30,200 nucleotides of DNA from DATFKA01 sp042095835 (GTDB taxonomy: Bacteria; Bacteroidota; Bacteroidia; Chitinophagales; Saprospiraceae), in the NCBI GenBank assembly GCA_042095835.1, contig JBELML010000075.1:1-30200 (forward strand). Direction: 5' to 3'. The notes below the pieces were generated by a model. That model had not been told where the DNA came from. It was given only the letters and a program-made list of their open reading frames with translations, and did no database searches. Made by a program: the position numbers and the translations under genes. Below are positions 7,394 through 15,909 of this stretch, piece by piece (within the stretch, counting starts at the first letter, position 1; each line of letters starts with the position of its first letter).

Positions 7394-8710
7394 ATGAGCC
7401 AATTAAAATTTGAAACCCTCCAGCTACACGCTGGCCAAGAAGAAGTAGAAGGAACCACGCGTTCGCGCGCAGTACCCATTTACCAGACGACCTCTTATAC
7501 GTTTAAAGACTCTGAGCACGGTGCCAATCTTTTTGCTTTAAAAGAGTTTGGTAATATCTACACTCGGATCATGAATCCGACTACTGATGTTTTTGAGAAG
7601 CGTATTGCCGCATTAGAAGGCGGGGTAGCTGCTTTAGCTACAGCATCTGGGCAGTCTGCTCAATTTATCGCTTTGAATAATATTTTGAAAGCGGGCGACA
7701 ACTTTGTCACAAGCTCAAACCTCTACGGCGGTACCTACAACCAGTTCAAAGTCGCTTTTAAAAGATTAGGTGTTGATGCACGTTTTGCAGCAGGTGAAGC
7801 AGTAGCAGATTATGAATCACTCATCGACGAGAATACGAGAGCGATCTATTGCGAAACCTTAAGTAATCCAAGATTCAATGTTCCTGATTTTGAAGGCTTG
7901 GCAGGTTTGGCCAAAAAATATGACCTGCCACTGATTGTGGATAATACCTTCGGGGCGGCTGGGTATTTATTCCGTCCACTAGAGCATGGTGCACACATAG
8001 TAGTCCAGTCTGCTACCAAATGGGTAGGCGGTCATGGTACTTCTATCGGTGGAGTTATTGTAGATGGAGGAAACTACAATTGGGGGAACGGCAAGTATCC
8101 TCAATTCACTGAACCTTCGGATGGTTACCACGGTATGGTCTTTTGGGATGTTTTCGGAACAGATGGTCCTTTTGGGAATATTGCTTTTGCCATTAGAGCA
8201 AGAGTAGAAGGGCTGCGTGATTTTGGTGCTGCCTTGAGTCCATTCAATGCCTTTTTGTTATTACAAGGTTTGGAGACTTTATCACTTAGAGTACAGCGTA
8301 CTGTAGATAATGCACTGGCGCTAGCGAATTGGTTGGAGCAGCATCCGCAGGTAGAGTGGGTGAGCTATCCTGGTCTAGAATCGCATCCTGCGCATACGAG
8401 AGCAAAAAAATACCTTAGAAATGGTTTTGGTGGGGTCTTATCTTTCACCCTCAAAGGAGACAAGTCTAAAGCTACGGCCTTTGTAGATTCTCTTGGTTTG
8501 GTAAGTCACCTAGCGAATGTCGGTGATGCGAAGACTTTAATTATTCAGCCTTCGGCCACGACACATCAGCAATTATCAGATGATGCGCAAGCTGCAGCTG
8601 GAGTTTTACCCAACTTGTTACGTATTTCGGTAGGAATTGAGCATATTGACGATATCAAGGCAGATTTGGAGCAGGCTTTTGAAAAAGTCGGAGCGACTAC
8701 AACTGCTTAA
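7394..8710 (+). CDS. metY: O-acetylhomoserine sulfhydrylase (PLP enzyme)
   Basis: This enzyme replaces the acetyl group of O-acetyl-L-homoserine with sulfide to give homocysteine, the direct-sulfhydrylation step of methionine synthesis in the cytoplasm. The 438-residue product has the Cys/Met-metabolism PLP fold. It starts KFETLQLHAGQ, has YTRIMNPTTDVFEKRIAALE, and the PLP lysine is Lys209 in SATKWVGGHG. The internal insertion around residues 225-265 and the length near 430 are typical of MetY and not of the shorter MetB or MetC. A SAM-I riboswitch and a strong promoter precede it, and metX, which makes its substrate, follows 86 bases later. A methanethiol-using variant cannot be excluded. 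Confidence 0.95.
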   Translation: MSQLKFETLQLHAGQEEVEGTTRSRAVPIYQTTSYTFKDSEHGANLFALKEFGNIYTRIMNPTTDVFEKRIAALEGGVAALATASGQSAQFIALNNILKAGDNFVTSSNLYGGTYNQFKVAFKRLGVDARFAAGEAVADYESLIDENTRAIYCETLSNPRFNVPDFEGLAGLAKKYDLPLIVDNTFGAAGYLFRPLEHGAHIVVQSATKWVGGHGTSIGGVIVDGGNYNWGNGKYPQFTEPSDGYHGMVFWDVFGTDGPFGNIAFAIRARVEGLRDFGAALSPFNAFLLLQGLETLSLRVQRTVDNALALANWLEQHPQVEWVSYPGLESHPAHTRAKKYLRNGFGGVLSFTLKGDKSKATAFVDSLGLVSHLANVGDAKTLIIQPSATTHQQLSDDAQAAAGVLPNLLRISVGIEHIDDIKADLEQAFEKVGATTTA

Positions 8711-8737
8711 GATTACTTGATCAATACTGAATAATAG

Positions 8738-8769
8738 GCCAAGGTTGAGAACAATCCCTCAACCTTGGC
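8738..8769 (+). terminator. Hairpin between metY and metX (terminator- or attenuator-like)
   Basis: A perfect 12-bp stem has arms GCCAAGGTTGAG (8738-8749) and CTCAACCTTGGC (8758-8769) with an 8-base loop. It is stable enough to terminate, but the bases after it (tgtattctccc) are not a clean T-run. It may be a partial terminator that lowers metX expression relative to metY, or an mRNA-stabilising structure. Confidence 0.55.
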
Positions 8770-8796
8770 TGTATTCTCCCAAACCACACATAGCAA

Positions 8797-9897
8797 GTGA
8801 AGATTTTCAAATTACAAGAAATCGTTCGTTTAGAATCTGGCGCCGAATTATCAGCAGTAGAAATCACTTACCATACCTACGGTCAGCTCAATCCAACCAA
8901 GGACAATGTTATCTGGGTAGCCCACGCCTTGACCGGGAATTCGGAAGCTGAAGATTGGTGGAGTGGACTAGTAGGTCCCGGAAAGATATTTAATCCAGAC
9001 GAGCACTTCATCGTGTGTGCCAATATGTTGGGGTCCTGCTATGGAACTACTGGGCCTGGGAGTATTGACTCTACCACAGAGGAGCCTTATCATAGAACTT
9101 TTCCACTTGTCACGGTGGCGGATATGGTACAGCTGCATATTCGCTTGCGCAAGCATCTGGGAATAGACCAAATTAAAATAGGAATTGGTGGTTCGATGGG
9201 CGGGCAGCAAATCATCGAGTGGGCCTTACAGGAAAAAGACGTTTTTCAGCATATCTGCCTTTTGGCAACAAATGCCCAACATTCTCCTTGGGGCATTGCC
9301 TTTAATGAAGCTCAGCGCATGGCCATTGAGGCCGATTTAGATAATGGCGGTAATGGTAAAAAAGGCTTAGAAGCAGCCAGAGCTACAGCCATGCTTTCGT
9401 ATCGGCATTATAAAACCTACCTCAAAACCCAGGCAGAGACTTCGGATGATAAACTAGATGGTTTCAGAGCCAGTTCTTATCAACGCTATCAAGGGGCCAA
9501 ACTTTGGAAGCGCTTTAATGTATATGCCTATCTCACCCTGAGTCGAGCAATGGATAGCCACAATGTGGGACGGGGTAGAGGAGGTGTAGAAAAAGCACTC
9601 GCCTCTGTGCGTGCCAAGACTTTAGTTATTGGTATACAATCTGATATTCTGTTTCCCATTGAAGAGCAGATGATATTAGCCAATCATATTCCCAATGCAC
9701 AGATAAAATTGCTAGATAGCATTTATGGCCACGACGGATTTCTGGTAGAATTTAGGACCATAGCGGATATTATCCAGCGGTTTCTCACCGAAAAGGTTTA
9801 CCGCAACCATAAGCAAACCTATAAAAGTGATCCTGCCCCTGAGCAGGTAAATCCCAATCGCCTACCCAAAGCATTACCAGGAACGGAGCGTTTTTAA
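8797..9897 (+). CDS. metX: Homoserine O-acetyltransferase
   Basis: This enzyme transfers an acetyl group from acetyl-CoA to L-homoserine, giving the O-acetylhomoserine used by MetY. The 366-residue alpha/beta-hydrolase protein has the nucleophile Ser133 in GGSMGGQQ, Asp283 in QSDILFP and His312 in YGHDGFL, a complete catalytic triad. The start is GTG: an in-frame TAG lies two codons upstream, and KIFKLQEIVRLESG matches the usual N-terminus, so no ATG start is available. The hairpin at 8738-8769 sits between it and metY. Some MetX-like proteins use succinyl-CoA or act on serine; the pairing with metY favours homoserine acetylation. Confidence 0.94.
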   Translation: MKIFKLQEIVRLESGAELSAVEITYHTYGQLNPTKDNVIWVAHALTGNSEAEDWWSGLVGPGKIFNPDEHFIVCANMLGSCYGTTGPGSIDSTTEEPYHRTFPLVTVADMVQLHIRLRKHLGIDQIKIGIGGSMGGQQIIEWALQEKDVFQHICLLATNAQHSPWGIAFNEAQRMAIEADLDNGGNGKKGLEAARATAMLSYRHYKTYLKTQAETSDDKLDGFRASSYQRYQGAKLWKRFNVYAYLTLSRAMDSHNVGRGRGGVEKALASVRAKTLVIGIQSDILFPIEEQMILANHIPNAQIKLLDSIYGHDGFLVEFRTIADIIQRFLTEKVYRNHKQTYKSDPAPEQVNPNRLPKALPGTERF

Positions 9898-10139
9898 ACC
9901 ACAAAGAAGGATTAAAAGCACACAAATCACATAAGTTTAAATTGAAGTTTTTATCTTAGGAATGGGGCATTAATAAAGGATACAAGATTTACGCAGGTAT
10001 TTTGCTGTCCAGTGAGGCAAAAAACGTAGATGATGCAGGGCATCAGCGAGGCTTTTTAACGAAACTGGGCGGCAAAAGAACAAGTAAAGATGTATTATTT
10101 ATTATTGACTCATTCCTTTAAGAAAATAAAATCAACAAT

Positions 10140-11159
10140 ATGCAAACCAACCGCCGACAATTTTTACGTACCTCTTCTGCTCTAGCATTGGGTACTGCTC
10201 TGACACCCTCCGTTTTTGGGGCTCCCGCCATTCTCAAACACTATAAAGAGGGCAGCTCAAAAATCAATGGTGTTCAGATTGGTGTGATCACCTACTCTTT
10301 TCGAGCAATGAAAGATCAGAGCGCCGAAGCGACCTTACAATACATCAAAGACTGTGGTATCAATGCCATCGAATTAATGGGCGATCCAGCAGAGGCTTTT
10401 GCGGGCAAACCCGAACCGACCTTCGATAGGCGAGCGGCTTGGATGGCTTCTCTCACCAAACGAGGCGGTAAGAAACTCACGGCAGAGCAGCAGGAAGTAT
10501 TTGATGCATCAGCAGCCTATGGTAAAGAAGTTGCTCAATGGCGCGCCAAGGTGTCTATGGATAAATTCAAGGAACTTCGTAAAATGTACAAAGCAGCTGG
10601 CGTGTCCATCTATGCTTTTAAACCCCGTACTTTTAGCAAAAATAATAGCGACGCAGAAATTAATTACGGCTTTGCCGCAGCCAAAGCTTTGGGGGCCAGT
10701 CATATTACTTTAGAGCATCCTAGCGATGATGACTTTACTAGAAAGTTAGGTACAATGGCCAAAAAACATAAGGTATTTGTAGGGTATCACGGCCATACAC
10801 AGCAAACGCCGGAGTTTTGGGATACAGCACTTGATCAGGCAAAGTACAATGCGATGAATATCGATATCGGCCATTACGTGGCAGCAGGCCACGGTGGAGA
10901 TGCCTTGGGGATCATCCAACGCAAGCATAAGCATATCAAAAGTATGCACCTCAAAGACCGGATGACACCCGAGCATGATCAGTTAAATGTAGCTTGGGGT
11001 ACAGGAGATACTCCATTGGACAAGGTGCTGCAACTTATGCGGGATAATAAGTATAAATTTCCGGGAACCATTGAGCTAGAATACAATGTACCAGAGGATT
11101 CTGATCCCATACAGGAGGTGAAAAACTGTTTAGCCTATTGTCGGAAGGCTTTGGGTTAG
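10140..11159 (+). CDS. Tat-exported sugar phosphate isomerase/epimerase-like TIM-barrel protein
   Basis: The 339-residue protein starts with a twin-arginine signal, RRQFLRTSSALALG (from residue 5), so it is probably folded in the cytoplasm and exported to the periplasm. The mature part is a xylose-isomerase-like / AP-endonuclease-2-like TIM barrel with a likely metal site formed by Glu192, His217 or His219, Asp242, His245, His270 and Glu312 or Glu314 (segments GYHGHT, IDIGHY, SMHLKDRM, IELEY). Exported members in Bacteroidota are usually linked to sugar or cyclitol breakdown, but the substrate is unknown here and no sugar genes lie nearby. A strong hairpin terminator follows at 11229-11270. 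Confidence 0.85.
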   Translation: MQTNRRQFLRTSSALALGTALTPSVFGAPAILKHYKEGSSKINGVQIGVITYSFRAMKDQSAEATLQYIKDCGINAIELMGDPAEAFAGKPEPTFDRRAAWMASLTKRGGKKLTAEQQEVFDASAAYGKEVAQWRAKVSMDKFKELRKMYKAAGVSIYAFKPRTFSKNNSDAEINYGFAAAKALGASHITLEHPSDDDFTRKLGTMAKKHKVFVGYHGHTQQTPEFWDTALDQAKYNAMNIDIGHYVAAGHGGDALGIIQRKHKHIKSMHLKDRMTPEHDQLNVAWGTGDTPLDKVLQLMRDNKYKFPGTIELEYNVPEDSDPIQEVKNCLAYCRKALG

Positions 11160-11199
11160 GCTTTGATGCTCTCTTCTTCTAAGTAAGCAACACGGTTTT

Positions 11200-11221
11200 A
11201 AAAAAGGAACCTCTTGGTTCC
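11200..11221 (-). terminator. Minus-strand terminator-like hairpin without an obvious gene
   Basis: The arms GGAACC and GGTTCC (11206-11221) flank a 4-base loop. Read on the minus strand the stem is followed directly by six T's (plus-strand A's 11200-11205). No convincing minus-strand gene ends here, so it may serve a small RNA or be accidental. Confidence 0.4.
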
Positions 11222-11228
11222 AATCATC

Positions 11229-11270
11229 AGTTAGCCAAGGCGCATTAGTTTTGGCTAACTTTCCTTTTCT
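11229..11270 (+). terminator. Rho-independent terminator after the TIM-barrel gene
   Basis: A perfect 10-bp stem has arms AGTTAGCCAA (11229-11238) and TTGGCTAACT (11251-11260) and is followed by the T-rich ttccttttct. It lies 70 bases past the stop codon at 11159. The remaining bases to the next gene (11271-11487) hold no recognisable feature. Confidence 0.75.
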
Positions 11271-11487
11271 GCTTTGTGAGAAAATCCAAATCACCGCTTC
11301 AATCCCCAATTCGAATACGCCCATTCTAGTAAAAACAGCAAGCTTCGATGAGAAAAGTCATCTCATTTCATCTCTAGACTATTTAAATTTATAAATAAGT
11401 CCCAGTTGCTGAGTTCCCTCCCTATAAGCTCACCTCCTATTATTCTACTACCACAGAATCTTTGCTTACTAACCAAATACATCAATT

Positions 11488-11967
11488 ATGAAAACATTAC
11501 CATTAAGTACCAGGAAACTGATCTATTTAGCTTTTGCGGTTGCGCTACTTTCCTTATTGTTTATTTCCTGCCAAAACCAATCAAAGGGATTTGTTTTACC
11601 TGAAGGAGATATTGCACAAGGCAAGCAGGCCTTCGTCGAATTGAATTGTAATAACTGTCACTCTATCCAAGATATCGCCTGGACTGGGGATGCCTCAGCT
11701 GAAGATCCCAATACCCCACTTGGAGGCCCAACTAGTACCCTGAAAACCTATGGCGAATTGGTGACTTCAATTATCAATCCCTCGCATAAGATTTCAGCGA
11801 AGTATGCCCAGGAATTTGCTATCTCTAATCCAGATGGGAGCTCCAAGATGGAGCGTTTTGGCTTTAATTACAACTACGCGATGTCCGTCCAGGAATTGGT
11901 TGATGTAGTGACCTTCTTGCAGTCAGAGTATAAATTGGTAGTCCCCAAGAATACGTATCCGTATTGA
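11488..11967 (+). CDS. Lipoprotein c-type cytochrome (monoheme)
   Basis: The 159-residue protein has a lipoprotein signal with a lipobox ending LLFISC (lipidated Cys28), so it should be anchored on the periplasmic side of a membrane. It has one covalent heme site, CNNCH (Cys54, Cys57, His58). The sixth heme ligand is probably Met121 or Met132, both before the helix VQELVDVVTFLQSEY that is usual at the end of cytochrome c domains. It likely carries electrons in respiration; the partner is unknown. It is flanked by terminators on both sides, so it appears to be transcribed alone. Confidence 0.88.
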   Translation: MKTLPLSTRKLIYLAFAVALLSLLFISCQNQSKGFVLPEGDIAQGKQAFVELNCNNCHSIQDIAWTGDASAEDPNTPLGGPTSTLKTYGELVTSIINPSHKISAKYAQEFAISNPDGSSKMERFGFNYNYAMSVQELVDVVTFLQSEYKLVVPKNTYPY

Positions 11968-12002
11968 GCATAAGCATAGCTATCAAGTTGGCTCAATTTA
12001 TT

Positions 12003-12039
12003 TGGAGTTATAGGTGAAAGACTTATAGCTCCATTTTTT
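12003..12039 (+). terminator. Rho-independent terminator of the cytochrome gene
   Basis: The stem TGGAGTTATA pairs with TATAGCTCCA (10 pairs including one G-U) around an 11-base loop and is followed directly by six T's (12034-12039). It is 36 bases after the stop codon. Confidence 0.75.
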
Positions 12040-12206
12040 GTGAGTGTTTAAAATCGGACACTTCTATGTTCGAATTGATACAGCTTTTAATTAGCTTATA
12101 TCATCTGATTTGGATTTAAAGTGTTGTTGGCGAGTAGTTTATAAAAGTTGGCACGGCCATTGGAATAGGATAAGGGAACGATTATGCATTTGGAAAAATT
12201 AGACTT

Positions 12207-12599
12207 ATGCTTAGCAATTACCTCAACAACGACTGGCGTGCTTACCTTAGAAAAGGACAATACTCTCTTTTCAATGTAGTGGAAATGGCCTTAGCCGTGA
12301 TGGGCATTTTTGAGAATGGCCTATTACAGTGTGTGCTTCTAGTAGTTGGAGTGGCCATTCCACTCTACCGAGAAGTAAAGCGTAAAAGAGCCCTTGCACT
12401 AAAAGAACAGCCGCATCAACAGGCGACTTCTCAAGCAGCTCGGAATCAGATTAAAAAAGGAATTAATAAGATCATCCCCATGTACCCCAATAGCCTTCTA
12501 GTCTTGCCCAAAGTCCAGACAGAATTGTATAAAATCGTACAGTTTTGTGTCCATAATTATACAAAGCAGCTATTTAAAAATTGGATATTTTTATTGTAA
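12207..12599 (+). CDS. Small one-helix protein with a permease-like N-terminus, possibly a gene remnant
   Basis: The 130-residue frame begins MLSNYLNNDWRAYLRKGQYS, which follows the pattern of the first 20 residues of the three large permeases downstream (a short amphipathic start, then Trp or Arg, then a stretch before the first membrane helix). The large extracellular domain and other helices are missing. After one hydrophobic segment (GLLQCVLLVVGVAIPLY) comes a basic run, KRKRALALKEQ, and a tail I do not recognise. It may be the remains of a fourth permease collapsed by deletion, or a small intact membrane protein of unknown role. It lies 94 bases before the first full permease in the same orientation. 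Confidence 0.4.
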   Translation: MLSNYLNNDWRAYLRKGQYSLFNVVEMALAVMGIFENGLLQCVLLVVGVAIPLYREVKRKRALALKEQPHQQATSQAARNQIKKGINKIIPMYPNSLLVLPKVQTELYKIVQFCVHNYTKQLFKNWIFLL

Positions 12600-12693
12600 A
12601 GTACTGAAAAACAGGAGGTTGATTGGGTTGGCATAAAGCTTGAACATAGAATAGATAAGAAATCACTCGACATATTACCTATAACTAGAGATA

Positions 12694-15081
12694 ATGATAA
12701 ACAATCACTTGAAAATCGCCTGGCGTACCTTTTTTAAGGATCGCCAATATACTATCCTCAACCTTGCGGGGTTGACGACGGCTTTGGCAGGTGCATTGTT
12801 TATCTTACTCTGGGTAAATGAGGAATGGAAAGTAGATAAATTCCACCGCAACGATGCCCAGCTTTACCAAGTTTTACAACGCTATCCAACCCCCAAAGAG
12901 ATACAGGTAGTTGATTGGTCACCCAGTTTGTTAGCCTCCACTATCGAAGAAGAAATACCCGAAGTCAAATGGGCTGCCAATATCAAAGAAGGAGCCTTTG
13001 AGAATGGTATTCTACAATATGGTACTCAAAGCATAAGAGTGAACGCCTTGTTGGCTGGAGAAAAATTTCTAGAGCTTTTTAGCTTTCCCTTAATCAAAGG
13101 GGAAGCTCAACAAGTGATTGCTGATAAATATGCTATTGTACTTACCACCTCAAAAGCCATAGAGCTTTTTGGTTCTATCGAAGCTGCCATGGGGCAAAGC
13201 GTAGCATGGGAGAAAACTGGCTATTTCGACTATAAAGACCAATTTACCGTTACAGGTATCCTCGAAGACCTGCCTCCGACCTCCAGCCTCCAATTCGATG
13301 CTATTTTTAATATCAAATATTACCTGGATAATGATAAAAAAAGCACCTATAACTGGGACAATAATCCGGTAGCTACCTACGTCGTGCTGGATAAAAAAGC
13401 CAAGCCACAGGAATTGGATGAAAAGATTACGGCACTTGTCCATCAGCACTCGGAGAATAACAACAACGCTTTCTTTCTTAAGCAATACTCCACAGAATAT
13501 TTGTTTGGCAAGTATGAGAATGGCTTCCAAGCAGGTGGTCGGATCACCTACCTAAGATTGTTTAGTTTGATTGCGGTCTTGATTTTGCTGATTGGTAGTA
13601 TCAATTTCATGAACCTCTCTACAGCGAGAGCGACTAAAAGAATGAATGAAATAGGTGTCAAAAAGACCTTCGGAGCAAGCAGGCGTTCGCTGTTTTTTCA
13701 GTTTATGACAGAGTCTTTTTTGTTCACCTTAGTAGCCTTGGTTTTGGCGATGGTTATTGTCTTTAGTAGTCTACCTGGTTTGGGCGCTATTACCGGCAAA
13801 ACTTTTAGTAAGCAAATAGATTTTAGCACGATTGCAATTATTACAGGTGCTGCATTATTAACTGGATTATTTTCAGGAGCCTACCCAGCTGTTTTCCTCT
13901 CTCGATTCAATCCGGGTAAGGTGCTCAAGGGAAGTATGGAAGGGGCTACCAGTGCGACTCTAACACGTAAGGGCTTAGTGTTTTTTCAGTTTGCTATCTC
14001 GGGCGTTTTGATCATCGCGGTCTTGATTATCTACCAGCAAATGACCTATATTCAGTCAAAGAATTTGGGGTACGATCGGGCCAATGTGATTCAGATTCAA
14101 AAGGAGGGAGCACTCAAAGAGAAGTTAGCGCCTTTTCTAGAAGAGCTTAAAAAAGCTCCAGGAGTACTACAAGCTACCAACTCTAACTCCACTTTAATTG
14201 GAAATGAAAACTTCACGGGCATCACCAATTGGCCCGGTAAAACGGGTGATGATTTCATGATGGTGAATGTTTGCGAAGTCAACTATGATTTTCTACCTAC
14301 TTTCGGAATCGATGTATTAAAAGGAAGAGATTTTGATGCAAACCGAGGCCAGGAGCTTGATAAAGTTATTCTTAACCAAGTAGCGGTCGATCATATGGGC
14401 TTGACAGACCCAATTGGTCAAACAATTACCTTCTGGGGAAAACCAAGAACCATCATTGGCCTTACGGATAATTTTCAGTACCAATCTTTGCATAAATCTG
14501 TTGAGCCTTTTATCATCAAATTATTTGAGGATGGAAATAATTTTGGGGACCAAATCTGGGTCAAATTATCTCCAGATCACCTTCATGCAGCGCTCGAAAA
14601 TATAGAAGCCATCTATCATCAATTTAATCCGGGCTATCCATTTGCGTACAAGTTTATTGAAGCGGATTATCAAGCGATGTACGAGTCGGAGCAAAGAGTG
14701 GCTTTCCTATCCAAATATTTTGCAGCTATTGCTATTGTTATTTCCTGTTTAGGGCTTTTTGGCTTGACCTATTTTACGGCCCAAAATAGGCAAAAAGAAA
14801 TCAGTATCCGCAAGGTGCTAGGCGCTAGTCCATTGAGCATTATTCAGTTATTGTCTAAAGATTTTCTCTCTTTAGTGGTCATGGCGATAGCGGTGGCGAT
14901 ACCCTTGGCTTGGTTATTAATGCGGCAATGGCTCAATCGTTTTGTCTTTCGGGTAGACATGGAGTGGTGGGTATTTGTACTGGCGGGAATTGGTGCCATC
15001 TTTTTAGCCTTACTCACAATAAGTCTCCAAAGCCTGCGAGCAGCGAATACCAATCCTGCCAAAACCCTGCGCAGTGAATAG
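12694..15081 (+). CDS. FtsX/MacB-type ABC transporter permease (copy 1, intact)
   Basis: The 795-residue protein has the layout of the large Bacteroidota ABC permeases. One helix lies at about 19-42 and an extracytoplasmic MacB-like domain spans about 50-285. An FtsX-like domain has helices near 288-310, 335-365, 379-402 and 430-450. A second extracytoplasmic domain follows, then a second FtsX domain with helices near 675-695, 725-745 and 757-778. The repeated cytoplasmic motif EIGVKKTFGASRRSL / EISIRKVLGASPLSI is the coupling helix that contacts the ATPase. Such proteins move lipoproteins, peptides or drugs, or transmit mechanical force. No ATPase gene is present here. The next permease starts 75 bases downstream in the same orientation. 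Confidence 0.9.
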   Translation: MINNHLKIAWRTFFKDRQYTILNLAGLTTALAGALFILLWVNEEWKVDKFHRNDAQLYQVLQRYPTPKEIQVVDWSPSLLASTIEEEIPEVKWAANIKEGAFENGILQYGTQSIRVNALLAGEKFLELFSFPLIKGEAQQVIADKYAIVLTTSKAIELFGSIEAAMGQSVAWEKTGYFDYKDQFTVTGILEDLPPTSSLQFDAIFNIKYYLDNDKKSTYNWDNNPVATYVVLDKKAKPQELDEKITALVHQHSENNNNAFFLKQYSTEYLFGKYENGFQAGGRITYLRLFSLIAVLILLIGSINFMNLSTARATKRMNEIGVKKTFGASRRSLFFQFMTESFLFTLVALVLAMVIVFSSLPGLGAITGKTFSKQIDFSTIAIITGAALLTGLFSGAYPAVFLSRFNPGKVLKGSMEGATSATLTRKGLVFFQFAISGVLIIAVLIIYQQMTYIQSKNLGYDRANVIQIQKEGALKEKLAPFLEELKKAPGVLQATNSNSTLIGNENFTGITNWPGKTGDDFMMVNVCEVNYDFLPTFGIDVLKGRDFDANRGQELDKVILNQVAVDHMGLTDPIGQTITFWGKPRTIIGLTDNFQYQSLHKSVEPFIIKLFEDGNNFGDQIWVKLSPDHLHAALENIEAIYHQFNPGYPFAYKFIEADYQAMYESEQRVAFLSKYFAAIAIVISCLGLFGLTYFTAQNRQKEISIRKVLGASPLSIIQLLSKDFLSLVVMAIAVAIPLAWLLMRQWLNRFVFRVDMEWWVFVLAGIGAIFLALLTISLQSLRAANTNPAKTLRSE

Positions 15082-15156
15082 CAGGAGAGGTGCTCGGCAA
15101 TTTTGATAGATGGAGAGATAATAAAGAAATTTTGATCATATACATAAACAACTAAA

Positions 15157-15909
15157 ATGATAATAAGAAACATCCAATTAGCACTACGCCGCATTTTCCG
15201 GCAACCTGTTTTTAGTCTGATCAATGGTATCGGCTTGACGCTAGGTTTAGTCGCTTTCTTTTTTATCCTACAATACGTTGTTTTTCAGCGGAGCTTCAAT
15301 AGTATGTACCCGACGGCCGCTACGAGCTACCGACTACTAGACGGGCCACTTGATGGAGAAATCAATCCCTACACTATGGCGGGCTTGACGCCTTTACTGA
15401 AGGAGGAAATTCCCGGTGTAGATTTTGCTACGCGATATATGCGCGGTATTGGAGCAGGTACGATCCTGCTAGAAGATCCAGCGACCCAAAGTCAGACCTC
15501 TTATCGAGAAGATGAAGTTGTTTTTGTAGATCATGATTTTTTAACGCTCTTCCCCAGGGGATCTCTGGCTGGTACACCTGATCTCTCCCAGCCTAATACC
15601 ATGGTTTTGACCGAGTCGACTGCTATGCAATATTTCAAGACTACCGATATAGTGGGGCAGTCGGTCAATCTGATTAATCAATTTGGGGAGCATCCCTTCC
15701 AAATCACCGGAGTGGTGGAGGATTTTCCTATTAACTCAGATATCCAAGCCAAAGTGCTGGCTTCAATGATTACTTTTGAAACGGCCTCTTATATAGGAGA
15801 CAATACCTGGATGGATGTCAATACCCTTCAATCAAGTTTTGTTTTTACCTATTTAGGCTTGAATAATCCGGAAGTTGTGGGCCAAGTAGAAGCTTTCTCT
15901 AAACAATAA
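15157..15909 (+). CDS. N-terminal part of an FtsX/MacB-type permease (copy 2), ended by an in-frame TAA
   Basis: The 250 residues comprise the first membrane helix (about 19-41) and most of the MacB-like extracytoplasmic domain, aligning in plan with residues 1-250 of its two intact neighbours. The frame ends with TAA at 15907-15909. The next codon, ATG at 15910, continues the same reading frame into the rest of the permease. If the TAA were a sense codon the protein would be 813 residues, close to the 795 and 796 of the neighbours. No frameshift is needed to join the parts. It is either a recent nonsense mutation, a sequencing error, or a split gene in which ribosomes restart at the adjacent ATG. 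Confidence 0.75.
   Translation: MIIRNIQLALRRIFRQPVFSLINGIGLTLGLVAFFFILQYVVFQRSFNSMYPTAATSYRLLDGPLDGEINPYTMAGLTPLLKEEIPGVDFATRYMRGIGAGTILLEDPATQSQTSYREDEVVFVDHDFLTLFPRGSLAGTPDLSQPNTMVLTESTAMQYFKTTDIVGQSVNLINQFGEHPFQITGVVEDFPINSDIQAKVLASMITFETASYIGDNTWMDVNTLQSSFVFTYLGLNNPEVVGQVEAFSKQ

Noticed and set aside
7144..7479. A 111-codon minus-strand frame over the metY leader
   Set aside because: It overlaps the SAM riboswitch and the first codons of metY, and its translation is low-complexity and not family-like.
9898..10139. The 242-base gap between metX and the TIM-barrel gene as a possible gene or RNA
   Set aside because: No frame of useful length and no strong structure was seen; only a weak 6-bp stem (TTTTGC/GCAAAA).
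13150..13530. A 126-codon minus-strand frame inside permease copy 1
   Set aside because: Shadow of the real permease frame; the translation has no coherent domain and no start context.
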